41,602 nt of DNA. It comes from Oscillospiraceae bacterium (GTDB taxonomy: Bacteria; Bacillota; Clostridia; Oscillospirales; Oscillospiraceae). Position 1 is the stretch's first letter; each line of letters begins with the position of its first letter. The notes under the pieces are model-generated. The model did no database searches and was not told the origin of the DNA. It worked only from the letters and a program-made list of their open reading frames with translations. A program made the translations under genes and the position numbers. Shown in pieces: positions 7,348-14,672 of the stretch. The stretch lies in assembly GCA_018265835.1 (NCBI GenBank), contig JABLYK010000019.1:1-41602 (forward strand), written 5' to 3'.

Positions 7348-8942
7348 AACGTTACGATTTGGTCGTCATCGGCGCCGGCCCGTCCGGACTTTCTGCAGCG
7401 ATCGAAGCTGCGTCCCATGGCCTGAACACGATCGTGTTTGACGAGAACGCCAGACCGGGCGGACAGCTTTTCAAGCAGATCCATAAATTTTTCGGCTCCA
7501 AAGAACACAAGGCAAAGATCCGCGGCATTGACATCGGCGCAAAGCTGGTGGCCGAGGCCGAAGAGGTTGGAGCCAAGGTGGTTCAGAATGCCACGGTCAT
7601 GGGCATTTTTCCGCACAAGGACATCTCCGTCATGGTAGACGGCGAAGTATATACCTGCAAGGCGGACAACATCATCGTTGCAACCGGCGCCTCTGAGAAC
7701 ACGCTGGCGTTCCCCGGCTGGACGCTGCCCGGTGTGATGGGCGCAGGCTCGGCGCAGACGCAGATGAATTTGTACGGCGTTATGCCCGGACAGCGCATTT
7801 TGATGATGGGCTCCGGCAACGTGGGTCTGGTCGTGGGCATGCAGCTCAAGCAGGCCGGGTGCGAGCTGGTGGCCGTGGTGGAAGCGGCGCCCCGCATCGG
7901 CGGCTACGGCGTACACGCTGCAAAGCTTGCGCGCACCGGCGTACCGTTCTACCTCAAGCACACGATCCTGCGCGCAGAGGGCGAGGATCATGTCAAAAAA
8001 GCCGTGATTGCAGAAGTCGGCGACGACTGGAAGCCCATCCCCGGAACCGAGAAGGAATTTGACGTTGACACCATCTGCCTGGCCGTCGGGCTTTCGCCCA
8101 TGTATCAGCTGGCCATGACCGCGGGCTGCAAGCTGGTGGACGAGCCGATCAACGGCGGCGTACATCCCGAGGTGGACGAATATGGCGCAACCAGCGTCCC
8201 CGGCGTGTTCTGCACCGGCGACCTGGTTTGCATCGAAGAAGCCAGTTCGGCCATGGTCAAGGGGCGCATTGCCGGCGCGGCCGCAGCGCTGCGCGCCGGC
8301 TATCTCACCGAGGAAGAACATGCGGCGATCCATAAGAAATACAAGGACTCGCTGAACCAGCTCCGGCAGGGCATGTTCTCTGGGAAAAACAAGGGGAACC
8401 CCAACATCAAAATGACGGCAGAGGGGATCCCGCTTTCTGACAGCCTGTTGACGCACGGCTATCTGAAGGAGGAGGAAGTCCGGAACTTCCCGGGCTATTC
8501 CCATCAGGCGGGCGGCTTCCATCCGGTGGTGGAGTGCACGCAGAACATTCCGTGCAACCCGTGTCAGGACGTCTGCCCCAAGCATTGCATCACGGTGGGC
8601 GATCAAATTACCGCGCTTCCGACCGTGCATCCGGAGATCGAATGCATCAACTGCGGGATGTGCGTAAGCTCCTGCCCGGGTCAGGCGATCTTCCTGATCA
8701 ATGAAGACTTTGAGCCTGGCTACAGCGCGATTGCTTTGGCTTATGAATTCCTGCCGAGACCGGAAAAGGGCGACAGAGGAACGGCGCTGGACCGCAGCGG
8801 TCAGCCGGTCTGCGACGCCGAAGTGGTGGACGTCCGCGCGGCCAAGGCGTTTGACCGGACGGTGGTTCTCACGATGAAGGTACCGGCCGAAATGGTGAAC
8901 AAGGCAAGATTTTTTGTCCCGAAGGAGGCGAAAGCGGAATGA
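7344..8942 (+). CDS. FAD/NAD-dependent amine dehydrogenase subunit with ferredoxin domain (HcnB/OoxA-like)
   Basis: A 532-aa flavoprotein disulfide-reductase-type subunit. The FAD-binding GAGPSG lies at residues 10-15 and a second dinucleotide-binding motif GSGNVG at 156-161. The C-terminal third adds two four-Cys clusters, C404/C407/C411/C415 and C434/C437/C440/C444, the second a classical 4Fe-4S motif. Such ferredoxin clusters suggest electrons go to ferredoxin or a similar anaerobic carrier rather than to oxygen. Family members act in opine oxidase, HCN synthase and D-hydroxyproline or L-proline dehydrogenase complexes that oxidise secondary or alpha amines. It is coupled by ATGA overlaps on both sides. 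The substrate is not predictable from this subunit. Confidence 0.87.
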   Translation: MKRYDLVVIGAGPSGLSAAIEAASHGLNTIVFDENARPGGQLFKQIHKFFGSKEHKAKIRGIDIGAKLVAEAEEVGAKVVQNATVMGIFPHKDISVMVDGEVYTCKADNIIVATGASENTLAFPGWTLPGVMGAGSAQTQMNLYGVMPGQRILMMGSGNVGLVVGMQLKQAGCELVAVVEAAPRIGGYGVHAAKLARTGVPFYLKHTILRAEGEDHVKKAVIAEVGDDWKPIPGTEKEFDVDTICLAVGLSPMYQLAMTAGCKLVDEPINGGVHPEVDEYGATSVPGVFCTGDLVCIEEASSAMVKGRIAGAAAALRAGYLTEEEHAAIHKKYKDSLNQLRQGMFSGKNKGNPNIKMTAEGIPLSDSLLTHGYLKEEEVRNFPGYSHQAGGFHPVVECTQNIPCNPCQDVCPKHCITVGDQITALPTVHPEIECINCGMCVSSCPGQAIFLINEDFEPGYSAIALAYEFLPRPEKGDRGTALDRSGQPVCDAEVVDVRAAKAFDRTVVLTMKVPAEMVNKARFFVPKEAKAE

Positions 8943-9292
8943 GTTCCATTTGCGATGAAACCTATCATCTCGGCGAATTTGAGCCTCGGCCTGACGATGA
9001 TACCATTATCTGCCGTTGTGAAGAGATCACCCGCGGAGAAATCCGGCGAGCGGTTCACGACGGAATGTATACGATCAACGAAGTAAAACGCTTTCTGCGT
9101 GTCGGCATGGGCCTGTGTCAGGGGCAAAGCTGCATCAAGATCGTGCGGGGCATCATTGCCGAAGAGTTGGGAATCCCGACGAGCGAAGTCAATGTCATTA
9201 CCGCTCGTTCGCCTGTCCGCCCGGTTCCCATGGGCGTTTACGGAAACGATACGTTTGATCCGAAATTCCTGGGAGGTGACGAGGATGAATAA
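8939..9292 (+). CDS. BFD-like (2Fe-2S) protein, dehydrogenase subunit
   Basis: A 117-aa protein with a bacterioferritin-associated-ferredoxin-like [2Fe-2S] domain. Cys25, Cys27, Cys60 and Cys65 are spaced C-x-C-x32-C-x4-C, the hallmark of the family. In HcnB/OoxA-like proteins this domain is usually fused to the C-terminus of the FAD/NAD subunit. Here it is a separate gene, and the freed position in the larger subunit is occupied by a 4Fe-4S domain. It overlaps the previous gene by four bases and the next by eight, so all four subunits are translationally coupled. Confidence 0.87.
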   Translation: MSSICDETYHLGEFEPRPDDDTIICRCEEITRGEIRRAVHDGMYTINEVKRFLRVGMGLCQGQSCIKIVRGIIAEELGIPTSEVNVITARSPVRPVPMGVYGNDTFDPKFLGGDEDE

Positions 9293-10415
9293 GACGAGCG
9301 ATGTGATTGTCATCGGCGCTGGCGTCGTCGGCTGCTCGGCGGCTTACTACCTCGCAAAGGCCGGCCTGAAGGTGACGGTGCTGGAACGCCGGGAGATTGC
9401 CTTTGGCGCATCCGGCCGCAACGGAACCGGCGCGCGCCAGTCCGGACGCGACAACCGGGAGCTTCCCCTGGCGATGTTCGGCGTGCAGAATATCTGGCCG
9501 ACCCTGGGCGAAGAACTGGGCGAGGACATTGAATACGTGCAGAATGGCAACATGCGCATGGGCAAGACGGAAAAGGATCTGGCTGCGCTGAAGGAAATCG
9601 TGGCGGACAATCAGTCCCTTGGCCTTGACATTCGCCTGCTGACGGATGTGAAAGACATCCGGGAGCTGCTCCCCATGGTGGCCGACGATGTGATGTGTGC
9701 CACATGGTGCCCGACGGACGGCCATGCAAATCCCATGCGGACCACGCTTGCCCTTTACAAAAAGGCGCGTGCCCTGGGCGCAAAATTCATTACCAACATC
9801 AAGGTCTTGAAGCTGGAAAAGGTCGCAGGGCAGCTACGGCGGGTTTACACCGACGACGGCGTGTTTGAGGCGGATCGCGTCATTCTCTGCGCCGGCTACG
9901 GCTCGCGCAAGATCATGCGCACCGTGGGGCTGGACGTTCCCATGCTGCCGCAGCTGACGGAGGCATTCATCACGGAGCCGATCCCGGCGGTTACGGAAAA
10001 GTATCTCTGCGCGGCAGACGGTTCCTTCTATGCGCAGCAGCAGTGCAACGGCACCTGGCTGGTCGGCGGGGACAGCAACTACGAGATCTACGACGCAACG
10101 TATCCCAAGGAAGTGACGTTCTCGTTCTCTGCGCCGCGAATTGCGCGCTTTTTCCTGGAGTACATGCCCAGTCTGGCCGGGGTTAAGGTCATCCGCTCCT
10201 GGAGCGGGCAGCTGGATATGTGCTGGGATGGCAGCCCGGTCATCTCCAAAGTCGAGGAGGTACCCGGACTGTACATCGGCTGCGCGTTTACCGGCCACGG
10301 CTTCGGCATCGGGCCGGCGGCAGGCTATGTGCTGGCGCAGATGGCTATGGATGAGGAGCCTGCGGCAGATGTGTCCGGGCTCAGATATGACCGCTTCCGT
10401 ATGCCCAGCCACTGA
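9285..10415 (+). CDS. FAD-dependent DAO-type oxidoreductase, catalytic subunit (HcnC/OoxB/glycine oxidase-like)
   Basis: A 376-aa D-amino-acid-oxidase-fold flavoprotein. The N-terminus carries the dinucleotide-binding motif GAGVVG (residues 11-16) followed by the glutamate of LERR. The C-terminal FAD-contacting segment reads GCAFTGHGFGIGPAAGYVLAQM, typical of the glycine oxidase/sarcosine oxidase beta group. It is expected to hold the amine-oxidising site and hand electrons to the three iron-sulfur/FAD partners encoded just upstream. The start at 9285 has GGAGG about 10 bases upstream and overlaps the preceding gene by eight bases; a longer upstream frame is a shadow of the BFD gene. Substrate candidates are secondary amines such as N-substituted amino acids. 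Confidence 0.88.
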   Translation: MNKTSDVIVIGAGVVGCSAAYYLAKAGLKVTVLERREIAFGASGRNGTGARQSGRDNRELPLAMFGVQNIWPTLGEELGEDIEYVQNGNMRMGKTEKDLAALKEIVADNQSLGLDIRLLTDVKDIRELLPMVADDVMCATWCPTDGHANPMRTTLALYKKARALGAKFITNIKVLKLEKVAGQLRRVYTDDGVFEADRVILCAGYGSRKIMRTVGLDVPMLPQLTEAFITEPIPAVTEKYLCAADGSFYAQQQCNGTWLVGGDSNYEIYDATYPKEVTFSFSAPRIARFFLEYMPSLAGVKVIRSWSGQLDMCWDGSPVISKVEEVPGLYIGCAFTGHGFGIGPAAGYVLAQMAMDEEPAADVSGLRYDRFRMPSH

Positions 10416-10430
10416 GACATCGTGTTTTGC

Positions 10431-10470
10431 GTACCCGCCGGAATGCCGGATTTTCCGTTCCGGCGGGTAC
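10431..10470 (+). other. Intercistronic 13-bp hairpin before dhaK
   Basis: GTACCCGCCGGAA (10431-10443) pairs exactly with TTCCGGCGGGTAC (10458-10470), and the loop can itself pair partly (CCGGA/TTCCG). No T-tract follows, and dhaK has its own AAAGGAG. It may mark an RNA processing site or tune expression of the kinase genes relative to the dehydrogenase genes. Confidence 0.65.
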
Positions 10471-10493
10471 AGATGCAGAAAGGAGATAGACTG

Positions 10494-11489
10494 ATGCAGC
10501 GAATCTTGAATGACCCCGATCATATTGTTGAGGAAATGCTGGAGGGATTTTTGAAGTCCAATCCGCATATCGTTGCGCCCACGGAGAACCCGCGGGTCGT
10601 CCGTGCGGTGGAGCCGCCGCAGGACCGCGTCGGCATCGTTACGGGAGGCGGATCCGGACATAAGCCCGCGTTTGTCGGATATGTCGGGAAAAACATGGTG
10701 GACGCGGTAGCCGTCGGTGAGATCTTTTCATCGCCGACTGCAGCGGCGTTTCTGGATGCCTTCCGCGCCGCCAACGCCGGTCACGGCGTCGCCTGCCTTT
10801 ACGGGAATTATTCCGGCGACAACATGAATGTCAAAATGGCCGCGCGCATGGCAAAGAAAGAGGGCATCGAGATCAAAACCGTCGTCGCCAACGACGACGT
10901 CCCCTCTGCGCCCGCCGACCAGCGCGAAAAGCGCCGCGGCGTTGCCGGCGAAATTTTCATGTGGAAAATCGGCGGCGCAAAAGCGGCTTCCGGAGCTTCT
11001 CTGGATGAGGTCGTTGCCGCAGCGCAGAAAGCGATTGACAACACCAGGAGCGTTGGTATTGGCCTGACGCCCTGCACGCTGCCCGCAGTCGGGCACCCCA
11101 ACTTCCAGATTGCAGAAGGCACGATGGAGGTCGGCATCGGACATCACGGAGAAAAGGGAATTGACGTGCTCCCGATCGAGAGCGCAGCGCAGATGGCAAA
11201 GCGGATGTGCGACATTGTGCTGCCCGATCTGCCTTTCCAGGCGGGCGACGAGGTCGCGGTTCTCGTGTCCGGCCTGGGCGCGACGCCGGTGATGGAGCTT
11301 TATGTTTTGTACAACGAGATTGACAAGATTCTGGCCGAGCGCGGGATCAAAGTCTACCGCAGCTATGTGGGCAACTACTTTACTTCCCTGGAAATGTCCG
11401 GCGCGACGTTCAGCGCCATGAAGCTGGACGACGAGCTCGAGCCGCTGCTGGATCTGCCGGTCGAAACCATGGGACTGAAGCAATTCTGA
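10494..11489 (+). CDS. dhaK: DhaK-type kinase substrate-binding subunit
   Basis: A 331-aa DhaK subunit that covalently binds ketoses such as dihydroxyacetone or erythrulose through a histidine hemiaminal before phosphorylation. GGGSGH (51-56) and GDNMN (108-112) match the conserved sites. The substrate-binding His is His218 in GIGHHGEKG, where most dihydroxyacetone kinases read G-I-H-G-E-P-G. The extra His217 and the Lys in place of Pro are deviations at the active site. The start has AAAGGAG eight bases upstream. The DhaL subunit follows 13 bases later. No DhaM or PTS gene is nearby, so an ATP-dependent or otherwise supplied DhaKL is likely. With an upstream aldose-ketose isomerase and a downstream RpiB-like enzyme, a tetrulose kinase role is plausible. 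Confidence 0.88.
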   Translation: MQRILNDPDHIVEEMLEGFLKSNPHIVAPTENPRVVRAVEPPQDRVGIVTGGGSGHKPAFVGYVGKNMVDAVAVGEIFSSPTAAAFLDAFRAANAGHGVACLYGNYSGDNMNVKMAARMAKKEGIEIKTVVANDDVPSAPADQREKRRGVAGEIFMWKIGGAKAASGASLDEVVAAAQKAIDNTRSVGIGLTPCTLPAVGHPNFQIAEGTMEVGIGHHGEKGIDVLPIESAAQMAKRMCDIVLPDLPFQAGDEVAVLVSGLGATPVMELYVLYNEIDKILAERGIKVYRSYVGNYFTSLEMSGATFSAMKLDDELEPLLDLPVETMGLKQF

Positions 11490-11502
11490 GAGGAACGATC
11501 AG

Positions 11503-12141
11503 ATGGATAAGTTTTTGAACGGCAACGGAAAGCCGATACTGGAAAAAATGGTGCGCAGCATTCAGGAAAACAAGGCGTATCTGGGCGATATTGACGGCCT
11601 GATTGGCGATGGCGACCATGGCATGAATATGAATAAGGGCTTCACGATGTTCTGGGATCAGTTCGGAACGCAGGAACTGAGCTTTACCGAAGGAATCGGC
11701 GAACTGGGCACGGTCTTGTTTTCCCAGATCGGCGGCTCCATGGGGCCGATCTACGGCACGATTTTTATGGAGATGTCCGACGCCGGGGAAGGCTGTGCGG
11801 AAATTGGCCTGCCGGAGCTGACCGATATGCTGGAGCACGGCATGAACGGCCTGTTTGAGATCGTGGATGCCCGGGTTGGGGACAAGACGCTGGTGGACAC
11901 CCTGAACCCGGCGCTGGACGCCCTGAAACAGGCGCAGGCGGACGGGAAGCGCTTCTATGACGCCCTCGACGACATGAAAGCGGCAGCTGTGTCCGGACGG
12001 GATTCCACCATGGAGCTGGTCGCGCAGTATGGCCGTGCAGCCCGTCTTGGAGAGCGGTCGAAAGGCGTTCTTGACGCCGGCGCCGCGTCCTGCTGCCTGC
12101 TGCTGAACGCGATGGCGGACGGCATCCAGGCGCTGCTTTAA
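11503..12141 (+). CDS. dhaL: DhaL-type kinase nucleotide-binding subunit
   Basis: A 212-aa all-helical DhaL subunit that holds the nucleotide and magnesium. The three metal-binding aspartates are visible as Asp31, Asp36 and Asp38 in DIDGLIGDGDHG, followed by MNMNKGF, as in the family. GGSMGPIYGT (near 83-92) and the DPG/RDST-like segment around SGRDSTMELVAQYGRAARLGERSKG are also family features. It is encoded directly after dhaK and presumably forms a two-subunit kinase with it. Confidence 0.88.
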   Translation: MDKFLNGNGKPILEKMVRSIQENKAYLGDIDGLIGDGDHGMNMNKGFTMFWDQFGTQELSFTEGIGELGTVLFSQIGGSMGPIYGTIFMEMSDAGEGCAEIGLPELTDMLEHGMNGLFEIVDARVGDKTLVDTLNPALDALKQAQADGKRFYDALDDMKAAAVSGRDSTMELVAQYGRAARLGERSKGVLDAGAASCCLLLNAMADGIQALL

Positions 12142-12153
12142 GGAGGTATGGCG

Positions 12154-12615
12154 ATGAGAAAGATTGTGATTGGCTGCGACAACGCAGGCGTTGCGCTGAA
12201 GAATATCGTGATGGATTTTCTTCGCAAAAAGGGCGTTTCGGTAGAGGACATGGGCTGCAGCAGTGAAAACGATCAGACGCTGTATCCGACCATTGCCCAG
12301 ACGGTTTGCAACAAGGTGATTGAAAGCGGCTATCAGGACAGAGGCATCCTGATCTGCGGCACGGGGATTGGCATGTGCATGGCGGCCAACAAGTGCAGAG
12401 GCATCCGCGCCGCCGTGTGCCATGACAACTATTCTGCGGAACGGTCCATCCTGAGCAACAACGGCAATGTGCTGTGCCTGGGCGCGAGAATTATCGGCCC
12501 GGAGCTTGCAAAAAAAGTGGTCGGGGAGTGGATCAATCTGGAGTTTGTGGACAGCCCCTCCACGGTCAAGGTCGCGGATATCCTGCGGATCGAGCAGGAA
12601 AATTTCAAGAGCTGA
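12154..12615 (+). CDS. RpiB/LacAB-family sugar-phosphate isomerase
   Basis: A 153-aa protein of the RpiB/LacA/LacB family, which isomerises aldose and ketose phosphates through a Cys-based enediol mechanism. The active-site Cys68 lies in ICGTGIGMCMAANK. Two conserved histidines of ribose-5-phosphate isomerase B are replaced: the usual D-H in the first loop is D9-N10 (CDNAG), and the H-N-N motif is S101-N102-N103 (LSNNGNVL). The second His has been linked to ring opening, so the enzyme may act on an open-chain phosphate such as a tetrose 4-phosphate. An ATG at 12148 is one base from GGAGG; 12154 is seven bases away and is preferred. It is the last gene of the operon, before a strong hairpin. 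Confidence 0.85.
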   Translation: MRKIVIGCDNAGVALKNIVMDFLRKKGVSVEDMGCSSENDQTLYPTIAQTVCNKVIESGYQDRGILICGTGIGMCMAANKCRGIRAAVCHDNYSAERSILSNNGNVLCLGARIIGPELAKKVVGEWINLEFVDSPSTVKVADILRIEQENFKS

Positions 12616-12637
12616 CCGAAACACAAACCGATATGCG

Positions 12638-12669
12638 TACGGGCCTGCCGGAAAAACGGCAGGCCCGTA
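12638..12669 (+). terminator. Hairpin ending the isomerase/dehydrogenase/kinase operon
   Basis: TACGGGCCTGCCG (12638-12650) pairs perfectly with CGGCAGGCCCGTA (12657-12669) around GAAAAA. Only a short TTG follows, so termination may depend on the very stable GC stem alone. Confidence 0.7.
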
Positions 12670-12746
12670 TTGCGCCAGACGGGAAAATGCGTTGGAAATC
12701 CGGCTTAAAATCTTCGCAGCTGCACAGACTGTTTACAGAATCGTAC

Positions 12747-12775
12747 TTGTTTCTTTGCCGGAGTTTCTATATAAT
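12747..12775 (+). promoter_or_regulatory. Promoter of the Gly-rich membrane protein/pspA operon
   Basis: TTGTTT (12747-12752) and TATAAT (12770-12775) are 17 bases apart, placing the start about 35 bases before the ATG at 12818. Confidence 0.55.
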
Positions 12776-12817
12776 CAGCTCATACGATGGATTCTGCAAT
12801 TCGTGGAGGTGGTTTTG

Positions 12818-13882
12818 ATGGGCCGTGGAGGCGGAGGCGGCGGAGGAAGCCGCGGCTCCTTTGGCGGCGGCAGTCGCGGTTCAGCCGGACGGATGGGCGG
12901 CAGCCGTGGCGGTTTCGGCGGCGCCGGCGGGCGCGGCGGTTTTTCCAGCGGCGGCTTTGGCGGTCCCGGAGGATTTCGTCCACCACCGCCGCCTCCGCGC
13001 CGGAGCAGCAGCTCCGGCATGTTTACGGGGTATGTGCTCGGGCGGATGAGCCGTGGCTCCGGCTCAAGCGGCGGCGGTTCCGGCCCCAACCGGCAGAACA
13101 ATACCGGCTGCCTGACGGCGGTTCTGACAGTCATCGTGGCCATTATGATCCTTTCGGCAGTGGCGGTGCTGGCTCTTTCGCTTTCGGGCGGCGGCTCGGA
13201 CTCCGGCGTTACGGCGTCTACGGTTCAGCGCGAGGCGTTGCCTGCCGGGGCGGTGAACGAGACGGCCTATTATACCGATGAGCTGGGTTGGATCGGAAAC
13301 CGCACCAAGCTGGAAGCGGGGATGAAAAACTTTTATAAAGAAACCGGCGTGCAGCCGTATCTGTACATCACCGATTCCGTGAACGGCAATCACAGCCCGT
13401 CTCAGGCGGAGCTGGAGTCGTTTGCAACCGAGCAGTACGACGCGCTCTTTACGGACGAGGCGCACCTTCTGCTGGTGTTTTTCGAGTACACACCGAGCGA
13501 ATACCACACATGGTGCATCACTGGCACGCAGGCCAAAACGGTGGTCGATACGGAAGCGGTCAATATCCTGCTGGACTACGTGGATCGCTACTATTACTCG
13601 GATTTGAGCGATGAGGAGATGTTCTCCAAGTCGTTTGACGAGGCGGGCGAGCGCATCATGCGCGTGACACGGTCGCCGTGGATCGCGGTGTGGATTGTGC
13701 TTGGCGTGCTTGCGATTGTGGTGGTTGCGTTCCTCTGGTGGCGCAGCCGGAAAAAGCAGCGCAATCTGGAGGATGAGCAGACCAGAAAAATTTTGGAGAC
13801 GCCGCTTGAAACCTTTGGAAGCAGCGAGGCAGAGGAATTGGCAAAAAAATATGAACGTGACGGCAGCCGCCCGTCAGAATGA
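12818..13882 (+). CDS. Gly/Arg-rich membrane protein with TPM-like extracytoplasmic domain
   Basis: A 354-aa protein in four parts. Residues 1-90 are low-complexity Gly/Arg/Ser followed by a proline run. A transmembrane helix lies at about 107-128 (TAVLTVIVAIMILSAVAVLALSL). A soluble domain at about 150-285 resembles TPM-type domains (YYTDELGWIG, TGVQPYLYITDS, LLLVFFEYTPSEYHTWCITG). A second helix lies near 290-310, and a charged cytoplasmic tail ends the protein. The start has GGAGGT seven bases upstream; much longer frames reaching back into the previous operon have no support. It is followed by pspA with an 17-base gap, so it may recruit or signal to PspA at the membrane. The precise function is unknown. 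Confidence 0.7.
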   Translation: MGRGGGGGGGSRGSFGGGSRGSAGRMGGSRGGFGGAGGRGGFSSGGFGGPGGFRPPPPPPRRSSSSGMFTGYVLGRMSRGSGSSGGGSGPNRQNNTGCLTAVLTVIVAIMILSAVAVLALSLSGGGSDSGVTASTVQREALPAGAVNETAYYTDELGWIGNRTKLEAGMKNFYKETGVQPYLYITDSVNGNHSPSQAELESFATEQYDALFTDEAHLLLVFFEYTPSEYHTWCITGTQAKTVVDTEAVNILLDYVDRYYYSDLSDEEMFSKSFDEAGERIMRVTRSPWIAVWIVLGVLAIVVVAFLWWRSRKKQRNLEDEQTRKILETPLETFGSSEAEELAKKYERDGSRPSE

Positions 13883-13899
13883 AATCAGGAGGTTATCAA

Positions 13900-14595
13900 A
13901 TGGGTATTTTACAGAGATTTTCGGATATCGTCTCGGCGAATGTGAACGCACTGCTGGATAAGGCGGAAGATCCGGGCAAGATGATTGACGAATATCTGCG
14001 CAAGGCAACCAAGGATCTGGCCGAGGTCAAGCAGGAAACCGCCGGCGTGATGGCGGAGGAGAGCCGTACGAAGCGGCTGGTGGACGACAACGCTGCGCAG
14101 GTCGCAAAGTATGAAGCACTGGCCAAGAAAGCGCTGCTGGCCGGCAACGAGGACGACGCCCGCGTGTTTCTCGGCAAGAAGCAGGAGTTGGAGAGCACCG
14201 GCGCGGGGCTGCAGACCGCGTACGCGGCGGCGCATGAAAATGCGGTCAAGATGCGGGAGCTGCACGATAAGCTCGTCAAGGACATCAACACGCTCAACAG
14301 CCGCCGGCAGGCGGTCAAGGCAAAAATGGCCGTCGCCAAGACGCAGGAGCGCGTCAACAAGATGGGCGCCTCGGCGGACAAGCTGCAGGGCAGCATGGGC
14401 GCGTTTGAGCGGATGGAAGAGAAGGCCGACCGTATGCTGGACGAGGCCAACGCCATGAGCGAGCTGAACAGCCAGGCCGTCGATGAGGCGCAGGCGCTGG
14501 AAGAGAAGTATAAGACGGTGGACACCAATGCATCCATTGAGGATGAGCTTGCGGCACTCAAGCTGAAAATGGGGCTTGGGAACGAACAGCCGTAA
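13900..14595 (+). CDS. pspA: PspA/IM30 (ESCRT-III-like) membrane-stress protein
   Basis: A 231-aa, almost entirely alpha-helical coiled-coil protein. The N-terminus MGILQRFSDIVSANVNALLDKAEDP is the amphipathic membrane-binding helix typical of PspA/IM30, and the family EYLR..T.DLAEVK pattern follows. Members polymerise on and stabilise stressed membranes. The ATG at 13900 has AGGAGG seven bases upstream; an ATG at 13879 that overlaps the previous stop lacks one. It is operonic with the Gly-rich membrane protein. No PspF- or PspC-like regulator is nearby. Confidence 0.9.
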   Translation: MGILQRFSDIVSANVNALLDKAEDPGKMIDEYLRKATKDLAEVKQETAGVMAEESRTKRLVDDNAAQVAKYEALAKKALLAGNEDDARVFLGKKQELESTGAGLQTAYAAAHENAVKMRELHDKLVKDINTLNSRRQAVKAKMAVAKTQERVNKMGASADKLQGSMGAFERMEEKADRMLDEANAMSELNSQAVDEAQALEEKYKTVDTNASIEDELAALKLKMGLGNEQP

Positions 14596-14600
14596 ATCAG

Positions 14601-14630
14601 GGCGCCATGCAGCAAACGCTGCATGGCGCC
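14601..14630. repeat. Perfect 13-bp-stem hairpin repeat, copy 1 (also terminator-like)
   Basis: GGCGCCATGCAGC (14601-14613) and GCTGCATGGCGCC (14618-14630) are exact inverted repeats around AAAC. The outer bases AAATCA/TGATTT lengthen the stem after one G-U pair. It lies between convergent pspA and the MFS gene and probably terminates both. The same 30 bases recur in reverse orientation at 17824-17853. Confidence 0.85.
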
Positions 14631-14672
14631 TTGATTTCGCTTATGACTGCGTTACGCATTCTGCGCGGCAGT

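Noticed and set aside
12467..12817. N-terminal extension of the Gly-rich protein frame into the rpiB-like gene
   Set aside because: The extension crosses the operon-ending hairpin and overlaps the RpiB-like gene. A GGAGGT site supports the ATG at 12818.
12825..13049. Possible CRISPR or tandem repeat in the GC-rich Gly-coding stretch
   Set aside because: The repetition is low-complexity Gly/Arg/Pro codons in one reading frame, not spaced direct repeats. No CRISPR array or cas gene is seen anywhere.
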